Assembly (NCBI GenBank): GCA_028551475.1
Contig: CM052360.1
Coordinates: forward strand, 11,024,501-11,088,500
Reading direction: 5' to 3'
Length of the DNA: 64,000 nucleotides
Source of the DNA: Casuarina equisetifolia
Lineage: Eukaryota > Streptophyta > Magnoliopsida > Fagales > Casuarinaceae
Position numbers and translations under genes: made by a program. Positions 61,012 through 64,000 of the stretch are shown one piece after another. Position 1 is the stretch's first letter; each line of letters starts with the position of its first letter. The notes below the pieces were generated by a model. That model was not told where the DNA came from and ran no database searches. It was given only the letters and a program-made list of their open reading frames with translations.

Positions 61012-62923
61012 CTATGGATCTCTACTCATCACAATGCTCCCACAATGGTTGTTATCTTTATGTTGATGTCCTACAGAAACAAATAAAGGAGCTTGTATGT
61101 ATGGCACCTTTCTTTCCTTGGGTTCATGAGTGTTAGAGATCATTGTGCCTTTTGGCACCCATTTTCTTTTAATCTTAAAGCTTCTACCAGCTTTTAAAGG
61201 ACATTTATCAATTAAATAACCAACATATTTACAATATGTGCATTTATTATACAAAGAAGTCATGTTGTTTTTCTTTTCAAAGAATTTAATAAAAGGTTTT
61301 GCATCTACATTTTATCTATAGCCTATACCAGCCTTGCATACATGCCTTGTTGTGATTGTAATATCTTTTCAAGCATGACACTACCATTAGCAAACTTGTT
61401 GAACAAGCATGTTGAGCTATTTAGTTTGTTTTCAAGCTCTTTCTTTAAGCATTCAATATTTGACAGCTTTATAGTTAAAGAATTAATTTCATTCTTCATA
61501 TGCTCATGCTTTTCATTCAAATCAGAACAAGTACACATATTATCATTCATTTCAGATTTGTTTCCATGAGATAAAATTGTTTCTTTTAGCTTTTTGATAT
61601 CAAGTTTCATGCTTGAATTTTCATTTACAGCTAGCTCATATTGGTTCTTCATTTTCTCATGTTCTTCTACATTCAAACTTGATTTCTTTAATTGGCATTC
61701 AAGCACATTCTTTTCAGATTGCATGCTAGACAGTTTTTCTTTTAGTGATTTATTTTCAAATTCTAACTCATGCAATCTATCAACCATTTCATTGAATGTA
61801 TCATTCAGCTCATTAAATAAAATACAATCTTGACACTTGTTAGATGTACTTACCTCATAGTTATCATAACTCTCCATCACCATGAAACATTGAAAGTTCC
61901 TTTCATCTTCTCTTCATCAAAGGATGACCTGTCTTCATCCCAAATAGGCATTGATTCACTTTTTTCAGCATGCCTTTCTATCCTCATAAAGCATACATTT
62001 GCTGTCTCCACTACTTCTTCATCCAAAGATTAGTCATCATCCTAAATAGCCACCATCGCTTTCTTCTTAGACTTTTTATCCTTCTTTGCCTTCAAGGTTG
62101 GGCAGTTTGCTTTCATATGACATGGTTTCTTGCACTCAAAGCAAAGATCATCAGTAGCCTTAGTTGCATTCTTACCTTTTGCTTTGTAGAACTTTCTTAT
62201 TTTTCGAGCAAGTAATGCAACATCCTCATCAAAATCAGAATTATCATTATCATTTACAGCAATCTTAAAAGCAATATTTTTATCTACTTTCTTTGACTCT
62301 TTTATATCATGGATTCTTCTATTGATTTGAAGCTCATATGTTAATAGAGATCCTATCAATTCATCTAGCTACATTGTATTCAGATTATTTCCTTCTTCGA
62401 TGGCAGTTCTTTTAGCTTCCCAACTTGTATCTAAACATGCTAAAATCTTTTTGACTAATTTCTTGTTTGGATAAGTCTCTCCTAACAATGTAAGTTTAGT
62501 AACAATATCAGAAAATCTATTATACATTTTAGAGATGCTTTCACTTGGTTTCATCATAAACAATTCATAGTTATGGATCAACATGTCAATTTTAGAGTCT
62601 TTAACTTTTTCGGTTCCTTTATGCAAGACCTCTAATTTATCCCAAAGTTCTTTTGTTGTTTGAAAAGTAGAGATTTTGTTATATTCAAATGCAGTTAAAA
62701 AATAATACAACAAAGTCATAGCTTTATCATTTTTCTCCATTTCTTTAGAAACATCATTTGACCAAAGTAAAGGTGATTCTTTGGGTATTTCAATTGTTTT
62801 GTCTATGATTTTCCAAGATTCTACATCCTGTCCCATTATAAACATTTTCATTATATTTTTCCAATGGTTATAGTTTGTGCCATCAAATATAGGTAGTTTA
62901 TTGAAGATCAATATGGCAGCCAT
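61012..62923 (-). pseudogene. SIRE-like copia gag, interrupted
   Basis: 62923-62369: gag domain (FDGTNYNHWK, KELWDKLEVLHKGT, then SWEAKRTAIEEG), ending in an in-frame TAG. The same frame resumes with LDELIGSLLTYE and continues to a CCHC knuckle (CFECKKPCHMKANC) and a Lys-rich stretch ending at 62042. After a frame change, 61883-61323 is a strongly heptad-like coiled coil ending MLEKILQSQQG. After another change, 61263-61012 has a second CCHC-like unit (CTYCKYVGYLIDKC) and a WVPKG block. In related autonomous elements these features precede protease. Confidence 0.82.
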
Positions 62924-62981
62924 TCTAGTTGATATGTAAAGTTCACTGATATCTAACTAACGGTGGTCAGAGTAGATATAA

Positions 62982-62997
62982 CCTGGCTCCAATGCCA
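62982..62997 (-). other. primer binding site of the SIRE-like element
   Basis: The minus strand reads TGGCATTGGAGCCAGG, two bases inside the LTR. It differs by a few bases from the common plant Met-tRNA primer site (TGGTATCAGAGCCAGG). Confidence 0.75.
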
Positions 62998-62999
62998 CT

Positions 63000-64000
63000 T
63001 GTTGGATCCTATAGCAACCTAAGAAGGGGGTGAATTAGGTTTGTCTTTTAAAAATCACTTCTATTTGTGTTCAATTACTTTTTATGCAATCAAATATGGC
63101 ATTCAAAGATATAAAGCTTAATCAGAAAGCTAATCAAACACAAAGAAGATAAGACACAAATTTACATGGTGGTTCGGCCCTTCTCACCTACTTCCACTCT
63201 CTTCTCCTTCAACACAACCAGTTGAAGTCTACTTTACTACAAAGCTAGGAGAAACTTTCTCCTACACTTTCCAACTCCCTCTCAAGGAGTCAAACAATCT
63301 TTACACCAAGGATCACAATTACAATGTGTGTCTCAACACACATTAACAAATCAAATTTTATCAAGCTTATTACAAATTTTAAACTAAGCTTCTGTAAGAT
63401 ATGCAATATAAGTTCAAAAGCTACAAACAACTGCTAGAGGCTCAATACAGAGTAATATGGACAAAAGCCCCAAATTCGTTCAAACCCTAGCAGAGTCTAC
63501 TTGTAGAAAATCAACTTCAATAATAGAGTATAATGAAGCACAAATTGATTCTCTAATAAGCAAGTAATGAGCTTAGAAATTAATCACCTAATGAAGATCA
63601 AAATCGTAGGTTTGGATAAGCTAGAATGAGTAATATGAGATGCTTCACAGATTGCTTTCTTTGCTTTTGATTTTTAGACTTGATGCAATGGTAAAGATAA
63701 ACTTGCTTAAATACCTTTAAAACAACTAACCTCTCACTTCAAAGAGTCATTTTGACACTTCTGAGCACCATTAAATCTTCTTCCTATTGGGGTTCCTTAT
63801 TTTCCTATTCTCTATCCATTTTCGAGCTTAAGAGAGATAGAATGTTGGGGTTAAGGTTCTGCCTTTGTTTATTTCAAAACCCCATCCAAAACGGTACAAT
63901 TTTGGTCTCAACTTAAAACTCTATAATTTGGGTTTTGTGGAGCAAGTTTTGGGTCTCACTCAAATCTTCTTCAATTCTCTTCAATCTTGAATCAATTCTT
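63000..64000 (-). repeat. 5' LTR of the SIRE-like element, cut by the window end
   Basis: Starts TGTTGGATCC like the LTR at 56434 and aligns with its first kilobase with scattered substitutions. If it is the same length, it should end near 64,666. Confidence 0.9.

Larger units (their letters stand above)
56434..64000 (-). mobile_element. SIRE-like Ty1-copia retrotransposon, gag only, incomplete at the window edge
   Basis: Minus-strand element. The 3' LTR is 56434-58100 and the 5' LTR begins at 63000 and runs past the window end. A purine tract adjoins the 3' LTR and a Met-tRNA-like PBS adjoins the 5' LTR. The internal part has SIRE-type gag features: a UBN2 gag domain, CCHC knuckle, a long coiled coil, a second CCHC and a WVPKG block. 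No protease, integrase, reverse transcriptase or RNase H could be read in the remaining 2.9 kb. It looks like a non-autonomous derivative, with gag itself carrying a stop and frameshifts. Confidence 0.85.

Overview
The window reads as nuclear DNA of a eudicot plant. Genes are split by AT-rich introns with GT..AG borders, two of them with GC..AG borders. The gene families are plant-specific (EDLL-type ERFs, ATL RING-H2 ligase, clade IVc bHLH, WAT1/UMAMIT transporters, CASP-like protein, ACC-oxidase-homolog dioxygenase). The rest is AT-rich intergenic DNA with decayed Ty1-copia and Ty3-gypsy LTR retrotransposons. The species cannot be told from the sequence. Exon coordinates below were derived by hand from splice sites and family conservation.

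Layout. 1-18,000: two small intronless ERF activator genes point at each other (2602-3066 +, 6676-7110 -). An ATL16-like RING-H2 gene (12195-13220 +) has its probable native N-terminus in another frame. A decayed copia reverse transcriptase/RNase H lies at about 15,090-16,460. 18,099-23,473: a nearly full-length but dead Ty3-gypsy chromovirus on the minus strand, with both LTRs, PBS, PPT and a near-matching target duplication. 24,544-33,677: two intact multi-exon genes on the plus strand, ETFB (mitochondrial electron transfer flavoprotein beta, 5 exons, 251 aa) and a bHLH104/bHLH34-like iron-homeostasis factor (5 exons, 219 aa, one GC-AG intron). 33,860-46,063: a WAT1/UMAMIT cluster on the minus strand, with two intact 7-exon genes of identical exon lengths (370 aa each) and a third broken copy into which copia and gypsy pieces have inserted. 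49,224-51,508: a 3-exon CASPL5B-like gene on the minus strand. 53,472-55,584: a 3-exon 2-oxoglutarate/Fe(II) dioxygenase of the ACC-oxidase-homolog group on the minus strand, with a second GC-AG intron. 56,284-64,000: a copia gag remnant interrupted by a SIRE-like copia element (minus strand) with about 1.67 kb LTRs. Its internal region has gag but no recognisable pol, and its 5' LTR runs off the window.

The genes do not form a pathway. ERFs and bHLH104 are transcription factors, ATL is a membrane ubiquitin ligase, ETFB works in mitochondrial branched-chain amino acid and phytanoyl catabolism, and the WAT1 and CASPL proteins are membrane proteins. The items most worth a second look are the ATL16 N-terminal frame switch, the two GC-AG introns, the WAT1 copies with a 25-bp repeat at a transposon junction, the gag-only SIRE-like element, and an orphan GC-rich fragment resembling the start of an organellar MnmG/GidA gene. 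I found no clear new multi-gene system.
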